Positions 11,091-23,400 of a stretch of DNA of 64,000 nt are shown here, one piece after another. Within the stretch, counting starts at the first letter, position 1. Every line of letters begins with the position of its first letter. The translations under genes were made by a program, and so were the position numbers. Origin of the DNA: Rhynchosporium graminicola (taxonomy: Eukaryota > Ascomycota > Leotiomycetes > Helotiales > Ploettnerulaceae); contig FJUW01000083.1 in NCBI GenBank assembly GCA_900074885.1, positions 1-64,000 of the forward strand. Direction: 5' to 3'. The notes beneath the pieces were generated by a model, which saw only the letters and a program-made list of their open reading frames with translations, was not told the DNA's origin and searched no databases.

Positions 11091-14000
11091 CTCCCCCTTA
11101 GAGTATATCACGATTATCTTATTACTTATAAGTCCTCTATAAGTCCTATTTAGCCTTTAAACCTTTCAAATATTACTTATTCGAGTAGCTTTATTATTCT
11201 ATTAGCGACTATTTCTACTATTAGGATATAGTCGACTTTAAGGCTCCTAGTTTCCGCTAAGTCGCGTACGAAGTAATAAGCGATATAAATATACTTAAAG
11301 CGTTCGTTAAGATAAGAATTCTTAATTAAGGTAATTACTCTTTAGTTATCTCCGAATATCTATACTAATCTAGAGTCTTTCTTAATAAAGTAGGAGTATC
11401 TTAGATCTCGTAGTACTTATATAAACTATTAGCTTTACTTTACGTAGTTCGTAAGTACTATATATTCTGATTCGTAGCTCGATATAGTAACTAAGCGCTA
11501 CTTCTTACTTAACTAAGAGAATAGTCTATTATAGAATATTAATACGCTTCTAGAGATACTTTTCCGGTCGACCTTATTACTCGCTTAGTCTATATTAGAG
11601 TAGAGAACTATAGTATTATATTCTCCCTTTAGTTCGTAGCGAATTCTTATCTTAATAATTAGCTTTAAGTACTATAGTAGCGCTTTTAGAGCGTATCTAT
11701 AGTACTTAGCTAGATCGCTTATAAATTAACTAAGCTATCTAAGGATAAAAGTAATATCTAGTCTCGTAAAGATTATTACGTATATTAATCTTCTAATGGC
11801 TTATTATTATTTATTTATATTAATCCTTTTATTATTACTACTCGCGGGGTAAAGGTTCTCGTAGCCTTTTATTAGTATCTGTTTCGGTTTAAAGGTTTCC
11901 TAAGTAATACCGAACTTATTAAGTATACTAAATAGATATTATTCTTAGTCGATTTTAAGAGCTCTAGATAGTCTATCACGAGTAACTCTCGCTCTAAGAA
12001 TCTTCTCTATCTCCTCTAGATTCTTAGCTTTAAATCTTCTAGAAAGTTTTATATAAAACTAATCTAGCTTCTCTTTCTTCTTAGCGCTTACTATAATATT
12101 ATCGATATATATAAGGAGCTTAACTAAGTTTTCCTTATACGTGAATATATATAAGTTAGTAGTACTCTATCGAAATCTCTATTCTAATAGTTCTACTTTT
12201 ATAAGCTTATTCTAGTCTCTTATTACTTACTTTAGTTTATATAAGCTTTTTAAAGCTTATTATATATAACTATTCTTAATCTTAATCCCTTCCGGAACTT
12301 TTAAGAATATATTCTCTTTAAGTTCTGATTCTATAAATATATTTTTAATATTATATTATTAGTATTTCAGATCCTCTTTAGTAACTATAGCTAAGAAAAG
12401 CCTTAGTATATCTATCCTAATTATTAGCGCGAATATTTAGTTATAATCGAGCTTATATACTTAGCTAAATCCTCTTACGACTAAACGAGCTTTATATCGC
12501 TCTATATTTCTATTTATTATAGTCTTTATTATATAGATCTATTTATAAGATACTAAGTTTAATCCCTTTAGTATAATAACTTCTCGGAACGTCTTATTTA
12601 TATATAAAGATAATATCTCTTTAGATATAGTAGTTATCTATTACTTTACTTATAAGCTAGTTATTACTTCTTTATATATCTTTAGGATCTTAATACCTAT
12701 AATTTCTATAGCTATAAAAGTAATCTCGATCTTATTACTTATTTATTCATCCTTTATAGATAAGTCTTTCTAGTTAGTTCGTATAAGTTATTCTTTTAGT
12801 AGTATTTTCGTAATTATAGCTCGGATCCTCTTAGTTTCCCCTTAGTCTTCTAGTTCTGATCTTACTCTTTTCCTAGCTCGAGTAAAGTACTTAAATACCT
12901 CTTAGTAATTTATAGATTAATTAGGTTAACTATAGTTAATCTAAGTAGTAAGAGTTCTATCTATAGGAGTATCTATAAGTACTCTATTTATCGATTCCGA
13001 ATCTTAGTCTAAAGCCTTAGGGATTAAATCTTATATCTAGTAATCTATTAGTATTACTTTAGTAGAATTATTCTAATACTCTAAGGTTAGTTCTACTAAT
13101 TCTAGTATTCTAACTAGTAAGATAAACTTATAAGTCGATCGTGCTAATACTAGTATATTCGCGAGTCTATCTTATATAGTCTTTAGGTTATCTTTAGGTA
13201 TCTTATCTAGTAAGATAATCTTAAGAGTATAATCTGATATATCCTCTTTAGTAAAGCTTAAGATATTTATTAATAGAATAAACGAAAGTATTTCTACTCG
13301 CAGATTTTCTATTATATCGACCTCTTTACTGATTTCCTTAGGTACTCTAAGTCTCCCGCGAGCTCTTCTATCTAAAGCGATATTTATAATTCCTTATAAC
13401 TTAGCTATATAATTCCGAAGTCTTAGGTCGATCGATCCTCTATTACTACTTTCCTTAATAATAACCCTACTTATTATAATTATTAAGCCTCTTTCGGGAG
13501 AGTAGACTTTGAAGTACTTAGTCGTATTTTCCGAATATCCTATAAAGACCCTAACTCTACTAGGGTTAATAAGCTTATTATAACGCTCGCCTGCGGGAAT
13601 AGTTTTCTTATCTATATAATAGAAGTATTTACTCCCCTATTTACGAATATAATCGATTAATAGTATTTCTCTAGTAAAAGCCTTTATAAGATAAGTCTTT
13701 TAATTATTAATTATTAGTCTAGTAGTAATATAGTTTCTTATATACGAATTAGCTTCAGCGGCTTCGTCCCAGAATTCTAGTAATAGCTATAATTCTTTAA
13801 GTATTATATATATATCGAATTCCACGATCTGAATTAATCTTTTAGTAAGTCTATTCTAGTATAATAATATAATAGTTATTAACTATACTAGTATTCTATC
13901 TTTAGCTTTCTAATTAGAAATAGCTTTTAGTAATTCTAATATATTATTAGATCTCGCGTATTTAATCTTCTTTCCGGATTATAGCTTAACTCCGACTTTC

Positions 14001-16350
14001 TAGTTCTTAAGTACTTAGTAAGTATCGCTCTTAGCTTTTAGTAGAATTATCTAATCTCGTCGAGAACAGATATCGATAATTATTAGAAAGTAATAGTTTC
14101 CTCGTATTATAAGCAGAAATAGTCTAGCGATATCGAATTATACTAGATCAAGGATCTCGATAAGCTAGAGACTTAGTTACTTTAGAATTTAGTTCTTTAT
14201 TTTCGTAAGAGTATATATATCGTAGATATTTAGATCCTTAGGGATCTTAATTCTCTTCTAGAGTATAATTACTTTATATAAGTTCCGAATCTTATTAGGT
14301 CTAAGATATATAAATCGTCGATAGTACTTAAGGTATCGTTCGAGCTCCTTTCCTTTTGCGTTATCCTAATTATCTATAATATTCTTATCTGCTTCAGTAG
14401 CTAGAAGTACTTTTAGCGTATACGCTAGCTATTTATATTAGCTATAGTTAACTTATCTATTACTAATTACTTATCTATTAAAAGCTTTAGAGATATATTT
14501 TATAATATATAAGCCTTAAGATTATATCGCTTTTAAGACTTTCTTATTACTTTTTATAATCTAGATACTTTTATCGTCGAACTTTCCGAGGTAACTACTT
14601 TTATAGAGTTTCTTTATAGAGATTAAATTAATACTTAGTTTAGGAATAAAGAGTATATTATCTAGATAATAGGAAGTTCTATCTATAGCCTTAACTAGCG
14701 CTATTTCTTATATACGAGAAGATAGTATTCCTCTCTCTACTTATATATAGACTTTAGATATTAGCCTTAATTCCCTAAATAAGTAAAGTTAGTTAGTTAT
14801 AGATAAACTTACGCTTATATTAATTACTTAGTCTTTAGGAGTACTCTTACTTATTAATTCTTTTAATAATATAACTTTCTCTATAGTATTATTATTAGAA
14901 CTAGATAATTCGCTTATATCTTTTCTAAAGTCTTCTAAGTTCTTATTAGTATCTGAATTAGATTCTATTATAGTAGCGTATTCTCTTTTCTTATATTACG
15001 AGTCTCTAGATTTTAGCTTAGTAGAGCGTTTATTTTTACTAGTTTAAGAAGATCGCGATTTCTTATCTTTAACTTATAATCCGGTCTTATAAGTTAATTT
15101 ATTATACTTCTTTCTTTCCTTTTCTAAATAGAAGTTCTTAGTATACTTTCTACTTATAATCTAGAATTCGTAGTTAGTAATAAAGTAATCGCTAGATCTA
15201 TAGTAGAAATACTCATAAGAAATACTTATTATACTTTAGTCTAATAAACTATTATTCTCTTAAGAATAATAGTTCGAGTAATAGTATACTTACTTATACT
15301 ATTTCTATGCTATATATACCCTTTCTTTACTATAGTTATTACTCTTAGTGCTAAGGTCTTATAGTATTAATTTATACTCTTCTAAAGCTTTTACCTTTTC
15401 GTTAGAAGTTATTAGAAGCTATAGTCTAAGGCTTTTAAGGAAGGTAGTATAGCGATCTTACTTTCGGAGTAATAGGGTAAGTAAGTAGAAAAGGGCCTTA
15501 TTAGAATATAATTTTCCTATTTCTATATTAGTAGTAATAAGCTTCCTGCAGTATTCCTTTAGGTTTCGCTACGATCTATCTATCCTATTATCCTTATTAA
15601 ATATAAAGGTCTAAATATTTATTATATATATATTCGCTATTAATAAGTTTATTCTATTATATTTAATCTTTAGTTCAGTCTATAGTATTCTTACCGAATT
15701 ATACTTATTAAGTAATATAATATTATTATTACTAAGTCCTTCGATTATAATATCTAGGGCCTTCGAGTCGTCAGATACCTATTTCTCGGCCTTCTCTAGA
15801 TTCTATATTCCGCTGAGCCTCTCGAACTCGCTCGTAAGGTCGTCTATAGTTAATACTAATAGTATACTTTCGGAAGTAGTCTCTAGTATACTTTTGCTTT
15901 TTATTCCGTCTCGAGTTATCTAGATAAAATCAACTTTATTAGTATCTATCGTATAGAATATACTCTTTCTCTTAATCTTAACTTTAGCTCATAGAAACTA
16001 TTTATTATAGTTCTTATAGCTTAAGATTAGTAGCTTATTATCTTTCTCTATTTTATCTTATAGTTATCGCGCGGTACTCGATACGTTCGATTAGATTTTC
16101 TATAAGTTAATTATAATTAACTCGGTATATATATATAGTTAGTAAATATTTATCTTTTACTAGCTATTAGTTTATATAGAAGCTATACTCGGTTTAAGGG
16201 TTACGAGTAGCTTACTTACTTACTACTCGACTTTATAGTTATAGAGTTTCCTCTGAAGTCTATAAGTTATACGGTTATTTTTATAAGAAATAGTCTTTCT
16301 TATTATCCTCGGATTATTATTATAGATCTCCCTCTAGAGTCTACAGGTCG
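11091..16350 (-). pseudogene. gag-pol of copia B, decayed
   Basis: Reading on the minus strand from the right: gag (about 16350-15000), integrase (about 14500-13500), reverse transcriptase (about 12900-12000) with the copia YVDD box as YIDN followed by IIVSAK near 12090-12112, and RNase H near 11300-11550 with FGDN-RVITLIKN and the following NERFKYIYIAYYY block (usual R-S-K-H-I-D-I). The integrase-before-RT order is diagnostic for Ty1/copia. TAA/TAG stops are dense and the limits of gag are approximate. It is not closely similar to copia D or G. Confidence 0.75.
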
Positions 16351-16588
16351 TATAGTTAGTATTAAAAGCCTTCTTACTTATAGCTCTCCGGTTATTATTA
16401 GCGCTCTTATATAGCCCTTTAGTCTTTTTACTTTAACTAGAATACTCTTATCTTATATATTAAGGATTTTAATCGATCGCCTTACTTTCGTCGATTATTA
16501 GTACTCTTACTTAGCCCTTTGGTCTTCTTACGTTAACTAGAATACCTCTATCTTACTTATTAGAGCTTAAATCGATCGCCTTACTTTT
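16247..16588 (-). repeat. Tandem duplications at the gag end of B
   Basis: Two units of about 99 bp lie head to tail (16392-16490 and 16491-16588), sharing AGCCCTTT-GTCTT, GTTAACTAGAATA-like and AATCGATCGCCTTACTTT words. A shorter pair with a period near 85 bp (CTCT-AAGTCTA near 16251 and 16333) follows, encoding a repeated YRLQR-type peptide on the minus strand. They fall in the leader and first part of gag. Confidence 0.6.
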
Positions 16589-16625
16589 GTTAATTCGAAG
16601 TTATATTCTACCGGGGCTTATAACC

Positions 16626-16863
16626 TATTAAAAGGAATATCCCTATTCTCGTATACTTATAAGGACAGGGGTAATATTCACAGAGGAATTAGATACTAGT
16701 AAGTTAGACTATTATCTTTATTAAGTAACTTAACTACTTAAGTTATAATAACTCTCTATCTATAATATATCTCAGATATTCTTTAATATCCGGGCCTATG
16801 CACTAGCTCTAGTCCCGATTAAGTTGCCACGTGATACTGCACTGAATACTAACTATTCTAACA
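16626..16863 (-). repeat. 5' LTR of B
   Basis: 238 bp, matching 10853-11090. It keeps more CpA/CpG positions (for example GTTGCCACGTGATACTGCACTG) than its partner. TSD ATACT follows. Confidence 0.92.
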
Positions 16864-17082
16864 ATACTTAATAATTATAAGGAGTTCTTATTTATATAAT
16901 TCGTAATTTAGCTTAATAAGCTCTAGCTTTTTACTAAAGAATGCGATAAAGTACTAAATAGCCTTTTCTCCTTCTTTCGCTAGCTACTCTCTAAGCTAAG
17001 AGAGAATTCCCGTAATAATAAACTTAGAAGTATTAGTCTCTAGCTTTCTTAGCTTTAGTAAGTCGAAATATATAAGAAAAGG
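16864..17082 (-). pseudogene. Element A, RT/RNase H junction piece
   Basis: The minus strand gives KLETNTSKFIITGILSQ (start of RNase H, usual E-T-D-A-S) and then FIAFFSKKLELIKLNYELY-KELL, the conserved F-x-S-R-K-L block. It connects to 31038 onward on the right when C and the 4-bp TSD AAGG are removed, and to 10852 on the left when B is removed. Confidence 0.88.
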
Positions 17083-17250
17083 TATCACGGGTGAGTAACG
17101 CGTACGCATATGATCAAGTGTAGTATTCAAGAAGTTCGATATAGGAGAGAGTCAGGTTCTAGCCTAGCTCTAAAGGAAAACATGCGGGTGCCGCTAGGCT
17201 TAGTAAGTATAAGTATCGCTAGTACTTAATCTTAGAGCTCGCTCCTTATA
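17083..17250 (-). repeat. 3' LTR of C
   Basis: 168 bp, plus-strand reading TATCACGGGTGAG to CTCCTTATA. Same family as 29218-31037 (split) and 61981-62148 (opposite strand). Confidence 0.9.
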
Positions 17251-17289
17251 TTACTCCTCTCCTCTCTCTGCTTATTTTATATTAAGGTT

Positions 17290-18430
17290 CGCCTCTAAAG
17301 ACTTATATCCCGCCCTATTATATATAGTTAGGGCTTATTATATCTGCGATTCTTTTTCTCGCTTCGTGCCGACTTCGCTTAGAAGTTAATAATAATAGTA
17401 GACTAATAAAGTATAATAGCGAACCGATAGTAAAGGAATAATTAATAATACTAGTAAAATTATATAAAGCCTCCGGTTATTTATTTATATAACTCCTCTA
17501 TTTATTTCCGGCTTATAATAATAGTAAAGCTGAATATATCTTCTCGCTTCTTTATTATCGCTCTCCCTCCTATTATTAATTAAATTAGTAAATACTCTTA
17601 CTTTAGCTATATATATCTCTTTCTATTACTTTATAGACTAATTCCCTTCTTCTTAATTAACTATTATAAACTATAATTTAATAAGATCATTTAGCGTCGA
17701 TTACTCTTTCCCTTTCGCTATCTCTTATCTCCGCTCTAAAAGTACTATACTTTACTTACTACTAATCGGAGTCAGATAGCTTCTATTATCTACTATACTA
17801 CTTATACTCTCTCTAAGGTTAACTATATCGACTAGAATATAAGTCAGATCCTGCTTATTTTCGCTTAATATCTGCTAACTTATATAGTCTACCTGCTCCC
17901 GCGCTTATACGACTTATTCTTATAAGCGTAAGAACTATAAAAACCTATATATTTATCCCGAGCTCTACTTAAAAAACGTTACTAACTACTTAGTCCTTAA
18001 ATAATATATATTACTTATACTATCTAGACCCGCTCCGCTAATAGAGATACTATATAAGTTATCGGACTCTAATTATTTTCTATTACTTATCGCTTATTTA
18101 GCGCTAATACTTACTGCGATCTTAGTAAGGTCCTTAAGGCCTAGAAAGCCTTAAAGCTTCTCTAAGCTACTAGTCTTCTCTCTTTATACTTATCCTCGGA
18201 CTCTACTTATTTTTCGTTACTAACTACTTATTTTAGCCCTATTACTACTAAAGTTACTAATTCGGTTATTAATATTATTACTTAATAGAGTTAGATATAA
18301 GCTTCTTATAATCTACTTATTTTCTATCGCTAATTACTATAGTACTAGTAAGGTCCCTCCTGCTCTAGTTCTAAGTGCTTATCGCGCTAAATAAGTCTAT
18401 TTATTTTAGAATAGAGTCCTAGGGAAATTC
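17290..18430 (-). pseudogene. Accessory 3' reading frame of C, possible cysteine-cluster protein
   Basis: This 1.1-kb stretch lies between the integrase and the 3' polypurine tract, where many gypsy elements have nothing. On the minus strand one frame is open for long runs apart from TAA/TAG. It contains LRRRELVYKVIERD near 17600-17650, preceded by Y-N-S-stop and followed by stop-S-K-S-I-Y. Read as RIP-damaged Cys codons, this gives a CxxC...C...CxxC...C spacing like small zinc clusters in some fungal proteins. That reading is my inference. Degenerate words (CTACTTATTTTC-like) recur at about 110-125 bp between 17850 and 18330. The frame upstream is uncertain, and I cannot assign a function. 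Confidence 0.4.
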
Positions 18431-20222
18431 AGTAAGTTATATCACTTTTTAGAATTAATAAAATAATATAAAAGAAATCTGAACTTCTCTTATTAATACT
18501 TATAACTCGCTTAAAACTAATCAGATCCTCTCTTATTCTTCTTTTTCTCTTATATTTATCTAAGTTTATTATAGTATTTAATATCTCTATACTTACTTTC
18601 GAACTCGTTTATAGCTATAGTATCTGATAAGTCTTTAATAAGTTCCTATATAAGTTCGTAATAACTTACTTATTTTACTAGTACTTCTCTGCTTTTCCCT
18701 TTTCTCCTCGATTTATCTCTAGCGTAAAGAATCTCCTCTACTTACTATTCTTTATAAGTCTCGAATAGTACGAGCTCTAGTTAACTATTATTAGTCTTCT
18801 GCTTAGATAATAAGTTATAGCTCGCTAGTTATAATAGATCTATATAGAATACTAAGTGAATATTACTAAGGACCCTAGATAGACGAATAGCTACTAGCGA
18901 TAATACTTTATCTATTATATATTTAGTATACTTCGTATTAAGACTCTTTTTTAGTCGATTTATCCGGTAGTTATATAAGTCTAACTATACCTTATCTCTC
19001 TTCTAGTATACTAGAGCTAGGGTCCTTATCTTATTAGCGCTATCCTTCTATTTCTAAGTAGACGCTATTATATTCGACTAGTATAAGTTAGTAATCTTCT
19101 TTATCTTCTCTATAAATACTATCGCTTATTCGCTCGATAGTAGCTAAGAGTTAATCTTAGGTTCTATCTCTAATAGTATAAGTAATAGCGCTTCGTACTT
19201 ATATATAGTAAAGAATAAGCTTATTCCGAGGCTTATATAATAATATATATTTAACGCTAACTAAGCTATAAGAAGCTACTTTTTCTAGTTAAATTACTCT
19301 TAGTTAATAAAGTTTCATAGATAAGCTTAGATATCTTAATTTAGCTTTTCTAGTTCTCTATTAGTTTATAAGTAGTATCCGGAGCTAAGTCTTTATTATA
19401 TACTAATTAAGTAATAAAAGGTCTTCTAGAATATACTTATCTAGTTAGTATTTCTATTACTTATAATCGCTCGTAGTATCCTATAGTTTCTTATTTAGTA
19501 TTCTATGAATTTCTTAGCGTATCCTCTGCTTTTATACTAAGTATCGCTTTAATAACTATTTATTTACTTAACTAGTCTTTAATTACCTAGAGGTAATAGT
19601 TACCTTAAGAGTTTAGTAAGTTAGTTATAAAGTCTATAGATATCTCCTAGAAGAATTAGTTAGGAACTAATAGTAGTCTTAAGAGTTCGTACTTATATTC
19701 CCTTTATATTTTATTTCTCTTATAATAGTTATAGTTCCTTAAGAATTATCTTATATACCTTAACTATAGTAGCTAGTAAAAGGAGCGTCCTAGTATCGAT
19801 ATAGTAAAGTCCTGCCTTAGATAACTATAGACTAGCGAGTTATAGATAGACTAGATAAGCCTTATCCTTAGAGTATTATTTTCGAGAGTCTTAGGGTCTA
19901 TCGCTTTATAGTTAGACTCTAGTATAACCGAGGCGCTTAGTACTTATAACTTTCTATAGTAATATAAGTAGTTTTTTATATCTATAATATAGTCGCTTAC
20001 TTAGATTTTAATCTTGATTTCGCTTAGGAAAGATCAGGCCCTATCTTATAATAAGTAGAGTATAGTTTAATATATTATATCCTCTTATACTATAGCGTCC
20101 TATAAGTCGTTTAGTTCTTTATTCTAGAAAAGACCTTTAGATACTATTAGTCCTAAGGTAAAGACTTAGCCGGAAGGTATAATTAATAGCTAAATAAATA
20201 TAAGTACTACTCTTATCTTATT
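18430..20222 (-). pseudogene. Element C, integrase portion of pol
   Basis: The minus strand reads a gypsy integrase: LYNQLTKLLRQLLPLG-type H2C2/core entry, IRNYRILRAIISNRGTQ (catalytic D-R-G-T as N-R-G-T), YYLQTNRELEKLN (usual P-Q-T-D-G-Q-x-E-R) and EKWLLIAQLALN. It is joined to 25788 onward when D and one TTATT copy are removed. Stops are TAA/TAG. Confidence 0.78.
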
Positions 20223-20400
20223 TGTTGCGAGGATATGGGTCTTGGAATGGATCATGTGACTGTAGTCACGTGCATGGTCCGTGCGGATATTCCTAGATAA
20301 TATCTTCTATCGACTCTCTATAGTAATTAGTACTATAATGCAACTAACATCATTTAACTACTCTATGCCTTACTCTGAAGATCAACGTAACCTTACGATA
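20223..20400 (+). repeat. 5' LTR of D
   Basis: 178 bp, TGTTGCGAGG to CCTTACGATA. Contains the self-complementary GTGACTGTAGTCAC near 20256-20269. Confidence 0.93.
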
Positions 20401-20420
20401 GGTTATAAGCCCCGATAGCT
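20401..20420 (+). promoter_or_regulatory. Primer binding site of D
   Basis: GGTTATAAGCCCCGATAG follows the 5' LTR directly. The near-identical word stands after the 5' LTR of copia B, which otherwise shares little sequence; this supports a common primer. I cannot name the tRNA. Confidence 0.65.
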
Positions 20421-20499
20421 AGAAGTAGAGTAGTACTCAAAGAAGCAGTAGTACTATGATTCTTGATAGTAAGCGTCGAACTGTTTCTCAGTACTAAGA

Positions 20500-23400
20500 G
20501 TAGAGATTCAAGTTGCGAGCTTCCGATTAAGGTATAGTATACGCGTATAGTTAGTTAAACTAGCGCGTCTTTCTATAGCAAATACAGTCGCGTAGAGTGC
20601 TAGTGGAGAGAGTTCTTCAGCTATCGCACTTACGCTACTATTATTAGAAGAAGTCGAAGTAGTATACTCCGATAACTCTAGCTCTATTGAAGAGATACTA
20701 TAAACAAGCTGTATAGTACTCAATACTCGTACTCGTATAGTAGTTAAAGTCGACGATTCCGAAATTATCACATCTCGAGGTGCAGAGTCTTCCGCGCTAG
20801 CGCCGGAACCTACCTAAGTCCCTAGGACTTAAAATATACCCGATTTACCCCCTATAGACGCTAATTCGACGTCCTAGGACTATCTAGAGAAGGATCCGGA
20901 AGACCCGGAATCGGAACTTATTACTGCGATTACGCTAGAGCTATATAAACGCAAGAAGATAAGTAGCTCTACGTCTTTGAACTTAGCAGAAAACTATAAG
21001 CTTAAGGGAGGAGAGAACTATACGGAATAGAGAGATAAGGTACTGAATATTACTAAAACTAATAGAATTAGTAAGTTTCTTAACGTTAAATCTCGTGACC
21101 ACGTGCCTAAAGAGGTAGATAAATAGGATAACGAGGTCGATAATAAAGCCCTTAAGAAGTAGTAAGATTAGGAGTCTAGAGAGAGTCAAATGAAGCTAGT
21201 AATCACGCTGAATTGCAAGGCCGGACCTCTCGCGCATATAACTAGTAAAACCACTGTATTAGATATATAGGAGGCCTTATAGGCGCAGTACGAAGGAGGT
21301 GGCAATATACTAGTATATAACGCTATATAAGATTATATTAAGCTCTAGTATAACGATTTCAACTCCTTAGAGAAGTTTATTATCGCTTTTAAGCTCTTAA
21401 TTATTAAATTAGAGACTTTAATAATAGCTCTACCTCCGGTATAGTATCTAATTATATTTATTACTATAGTTTCAGAGAAGTGGCCTATATAGGCTAAAAG
21501 ATAATATTCTCTCTTAAGAGTTTCTTCTAGTAATAACCTAGACACGACCGAGAAGGCTAAATCAGGAGTGACTTTAGTTAGTTTAATCGAAGATATTACT
21601 AACGAGGTAAGAGCGAGTGACTCTACTGGAAAGATAGCAGGTCAAGCTCTATATAGTAATAAGTCTATACTTAAGAAAGGAAGCGGCAGAGGAGCTACTA
21701 AGCCGGCTAGTAAGGATACTAGGCCGACTTATAAGCACTATAAATAGACGTCGCTAAAGCATACTCTAGAGAACTATTTTATTATTAATAAACAAAAGAA
21801 GAAGGAGTTTAAGGAGAAATCTGGAAAGAAGTAGATCCCGCATACCGAATAGCTAAAGAAGAAGGAAAGAGAGAGTAAGACTAATAAGACTAATAAGAAG
21901 AAGACTAGTAGTAGAAAGAAGAAGGATAACGATTCCGACGATAGTAGTATCTTCGGCGCAGCCCTTTTACTATGTTTCCCTACTATTACAGCTTCTATAG
22001 CTATATTCTCTTACTATAATAAGTCACGATAGCTCTTCGATACCGGCGCTACAGAGCATATATCTAACGACCTTTCTAAATTTACCTTATATACGCTAAA
22101 AGACGACTTACCCTATATACTTACTATTAATAAGCTATTACGCCCTACCGGGATTAGAAGTTATACGATTAAGGCGATAAAAACCGATAGTATAGTACGT
22201 ATATTAGAGTGCTATAATATACTATATATCCTGTAGTCTCTAGTTTGCCTATACTCCGGTTCTAAATTGAACAAATTAGGAGGTTATTTGCGTAGTTCTA
22301 TTCTCTATATATCTAAGGAGAAGGAGATCTGTATAATTAATAAGAATCTATTTATTATTAAAGAAGAGATAACCTCCGGCGCAGGGTACGCTAGCCTTCC
22401 GGGTTTAAGCTTACCTGCAGCAGTAGAGTAAGCTACAGTCGATATAGAGCTTTAGCATAGACGTATATATCACGCTAGCTTTAACGTAGTACGACGCACT
22501 TAATCTATAGTTACTAGTATGAAGTTTACAGAGCTTAAGACTAGTAGAACTCGCCTTTACGTACCATATGAGAAAGGCCGACCTATTCGAAAGGTTAATA
22601 AGGTATCGGCACGTGCACGACCTATTAGATCGATAGATAAAATCCATATAGATATAGTATACCTTAAACCTAAGGGTCTGAATAGTTACTCTTACGCCTC
22701 TATCTTCTTATGCGCCTATTCGACTAGAAAGTAAGCTTTTACTTACGCTAAGAAATCGGATATATACCTAGCTAATCAAAAGCTAATTAAGTTAGCCGAA
22801 ATATAGTATTACTATAAAATTAAGGTATAGAGATATAACGGGGGTAAGGAGTACTCTCTCTCTCAGATAAAAGAGCTTACTAACTACCTTAGAATACTAC
22901 TAGAGGAGTCTACTCTGTATACTCTAGAGTAAGATAGAAGAGCTAAACGCTCTATACGTACGATTATCGAGAAAGTACGTATAGTTATAGTAGACTAGAA
23001 TATACCTGACTATATATAGCCGGAAATTCTACTCGCCTGTATATATATCGCTAACCTTACCTCTACTTCTAGAGTAGAAAGGAAGACTCCTTTTAAGTGC
23101 TTCTAAGACGATATTAAACTAGGGGTAAACTATACTCCCTCTATTAAGTATCTCCGTATATTAGGATATCCTATCTTTATACTAATTAATAAGGAGAAGA
23201 GAGTCTAGAGCTATAAGGTAGCTCCTAGAGCTGAAAAGGGTATTCTAATAGGATTTGAAGGTCATAATATCTATAGATACCTAGTTAATAGAAAGGTAGT
23301 TCGTACTTCTTATCTACGATTTAATAAAGACGGTTTAGTCATAGAACCTCACGAAGAAGACGCTATAATAGTACCTTAAACTAGAGGTAATAATTCTATC

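Larger units (their letters stand above)
10853..16863 (-). mobile_element. Element B: full-length Ty1/copia retrotransposon
   Basis: Two 238-bp LTRs (10853-11090 and 16626-16863) and the TSD ATACT (10848-10852 and 16864-16868) define a 6.0-kb element reading leftwards. On the minus strand a polypurine tract (AAGGGGGAG) precedes the 3' LTR at 10853-11090, and GGTTATAAGCCCC follows the 5' LTR; the same word follows the 5' LTR of copia D, so it is the likely primer binding site. Copia domain order (integrase before RT) is visible. Heavily RIP-mutated. Inserted in the RNase H of element A. Confidence 0.92.

Noticed and set aside
20508..21545. Minus-strand open frames in copia D gag (20508-20771, 20983-21189, 21345-21545)
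   Set aside because: They are opposite to the plus-strand gag frame, which has family homology and a matching copy in G; RIP tends to leave some antisense frames open.
22519..22734. 71-codon plus-strand open frame as an independent gene
   Set aside because: It is the longest stop-free stretch of the integrase region in the gag-pol frame of copia D; the Met is internal.
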